A program made the position numbers and the translations under genes. Source: Desulfobacterales bacterium (GTDB lineage: Bacteria; Desulfobacterota; Desulfobacteria; Desulfobacterales; UBA11574). Taken from it: a DNA stretch of 6,148 bases. Positions 6,075 to 6,148 of the stretch are shown here, piece after piece. Under the pieces are notes generated by a model that was given only the letters and a program-made list of their open reading frames with translations, was not told the origin of the DNA and did not search any database. The stretch lies in NCBI GenBank assembly GCA_030145595.1, contig JAQYVG010000202.1:1-6148 (forward strand), read 5' to 3'. Positions within the stretch are counted from its first letter, which is position 1. Every line of letters begins with the position of its first letter.

Positions 6075-6148
6075 CTAATTAGTGCCCATCAATAAATACA
6101 TTTAAAAACTAAGTAGTGTCCGTCCATAAATCGGTAAATTTGCCATAG
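6075..6148 (+). repeat. Two 34-nt-spaced AGTGTCC-type repeat units, right copy, running off the window
   Basis: CTAATTAGTGCCCATCAATAAAT-type sequence at 6075-6097 recurs at 6109-6131, agreeing at 19 of 23 positions with a spacing of exactly 34. Unit cores start with AGTGCCC at 6081 and AGTGTCC at 6115. The core at 6115 also matches the minus-strand unit at 186 near the left window end (16 of 18). The final bases (AG at 6147-6148) could open a further unit. The interval 5998-6074 holds nothing I can identify. Confidence 0.55.

Overview
The window looks like a stretch of ordinary bacterial chromosome with moderate to low G+C. It probably comes from a Desulfobacterota (deltaproteobacterial sulfate-reducer type) genome. 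That guess rests on the style of the SMC and FtsY proteins and on the abundance of short repeat arrays between genes; no 16S or other phylogenetic marker is present. It contains three protein genes that I regard as real, and the space between them is unusually rich in repeats.

Layout from left to right. (1) 1-186: a repeat block with no gene, made of a nested set of inverted repeats (14-136) followed by two AGTGTCC-type units 34 nt apart on the minus strand (about 119-186). (2) 215-673, plus strand: a 152-residue protein that looks like a divergent DUF1285 member. (3) 674-944: the space between converging genes, with a 10-bp inverted repeat, a fourfold octamer repeat and a pair of near-identical inverted flanks. 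(4) 945-1886, minus strand: FtsY, the signal recognition particle receptor GTPase, with a very short N-terminus and a GTG start lying inside a heptamer repeat. (5) 1873-2000: a degenerate 7-nt repeat array filling almost all of the 143-bp gap. (6) 2030-5635, minus strand: full-length SMC, the chromosome-condensation ATPase, with a clear ribosome binding site. (7) 5636-6148: about 500 bp without a gene, holding a GC palindrome in the smc leader, two hairpins, a 15-bp inverted repeat built from heptamers, and two more 34-nt AGTGTCC-type units running off the window end.

The smc-ftsY order on one strand is a known bacterial arrangement, for example in Bacillus subtilis. The two genes are probably at least partly co-transcribed, serving chromosome organisation (SMC) and co-translational membrane targeting (FtsY). 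I do not see a new enzymatic or defence system. The less familiar material is non-coding: arrays with strict 7-nt spacing in two gaps, and a 34-nt-period repeat family present at both window ends in opposite orientation, on the left next to a potential multi-branched fold.
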